Part shown: positions 12,542-12,781 of the stretch, in pieces
Position numbering within the stretch: the stretch's first letter is position 1
Layout: every line of letters starts with the position of its first letter
Origin: Nitrososphaera sp. UBA210
GTDB lineage: Archaea; Thermoproteota; Nitrososphaeria; Nitrososphaerales; Nitrososphaeraceae
DNA: 12,781 nt
Reading direction: 5' to 3'
NCBI GenBank assembly: GCA_002494895.1
Contig: DADA01000050.1
Span: forward strand, 1-12,781
The notes under the pieces: generated by a model
Told to the model about the DNA's origin: nothing
The model's input: only the letters and a program-made list of their open reading frames with translations
Databases searched by the model: none
Program-made: the position numbers and the translations under genes

Positions 12542-12781
12542 TTACCTGGCGGATGTCATCTTTAGCGCCGTCAGCATTGCATTGGCCTTGTGCTCGGTTT
12601 CATCCCATTCTCGCTCCGGGTCAGAGTCCATCACAATTCCCGCTCCAGCTTCGATGTAGGCTGCATTTTTGTTCACGAATAAGGAACGAATCGTGATAGC
12701 AAAGTCACAGCAGCCATTAAAGGAAAAATATCCAAGGGCTCCGGCATATGGACCGCGGAGAGTCGGCTCGAGCTCGTCAAT
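12542..12781 (-). CDS. trpE: Anthranilate synthase component I, C-terminal part (partial, 5' end off the right edge)
   Basis: I translated the minus strand from the right edge: the frame is open for 79 codons to TAA at 12542-12544. It contains conserved C-terminal motifs of chorismate-binding enzymes: LRGPYAGALGYFSFNG, CDFAITIRSLF, and AGAGIVMDSDPEREWDETEHKANAML, which form the active-site and metal-binding end of TrpE. With the TrpG glutaminase it makes anthranilate from chorismate, the first step of tryptophan synthesis. PabB or isochorismate synthase share these motifs, but the CDFAITIR and DSDPEREWDETEHKA pattern is most like TrpE. The start and any leader lie outside the window, and no methionine opens this fragment. 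Confidence 0.85.
   Translation of the reverse strand: MDELEPTLRGPYAGALGYFSFNGCCDFAITIRSLFVNKNAAYIEAGAGIVMDSDPEREWDETEHKANAMLTALKMTSAR

Noticed and set aside
12444..12659. Plus-strand 71-aa ORF at the right edge
   Set aside because: It lies antisense to the clear trpE C-terminus and has a serine-rich shadow composition.

Overview
The window looks like a chromosomal segment of an ammonia-oxidising archaeon (Thaumarchaeota/Nitrososphaeria, probably near Nitrososphaera). The evidence is an ESCRT-III type division protein (CdvB family), archaeal TATA boxes centred about 25-31 bp upstream of many start codons (leaderless transcription), frequent TTG and GTG starts, an archaeal thiolase plus DUF35 pair, and a biotin cluster, which such organisms need for the biotin-dependent carboxylase of their carbon fixation cycle. 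The lineage is an inference from gene content; no marker gene was searched.

Layout. (1) 1-3004, minus strand: a tightly overlapping operon of sugar-phosphate nucleotidyltransferase, luciferase-like (F420-type) oxidoreductase, thiolase and a DUF35 zinc-ribbon/OB-fold protein that runs off the left edge. (2) 3064-3632, minus strand: a four-helix membrane protein followed by a tiny zinc-binding protein, divergent from an unrecognised 180-residue protein (3688-4230); both sides appear to share one symmetric TATA box. (3) 4213-9411: biotin synthesis, with bioD on the minus strand, bioA divergent on the plus strand, a serine recombinase gene plus about 400 bp of non-coding DNA, then overlapping bioB and bioF. 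(4) 9483-9821: a small unrecognised basic protein whose promoter carries the same perfect palindrome found upstream of bioB. (5) 9833-10480, minus strand: a CdvB/ESCRT-III protein. (6) 10664-12314: an 87-residue unknown protein and threonine synthase (thrC). (7) 12542-12781, minus strand: the C-terminal end of anthranilate synthase component I (trpE), cut by the right edge.

How the genes work together. BioF, BioA, BioD and BioB are the four late biotin enzymes (pimeloyl thioester to KAPA to DAPA to dethiobiotin to biotin). No recognisable gene for making the pimeloyl precursor is present. A BirA-type operator, TTGTAAACC-N15-AGTTTACAA, is centred on the bioB TATA box, so bioBF is probably repressed by biotin. 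BioB lacks a cysteine normally expected to hold its sulfur-donating auxiliary cluster and has an extra cysteine nearby. The most interesting unexplained signals are the twin palindromes around bioBF, this BioB substitution, the recombinase inside the biotin cluster, and the four-gene thiolase operon of unknown product.
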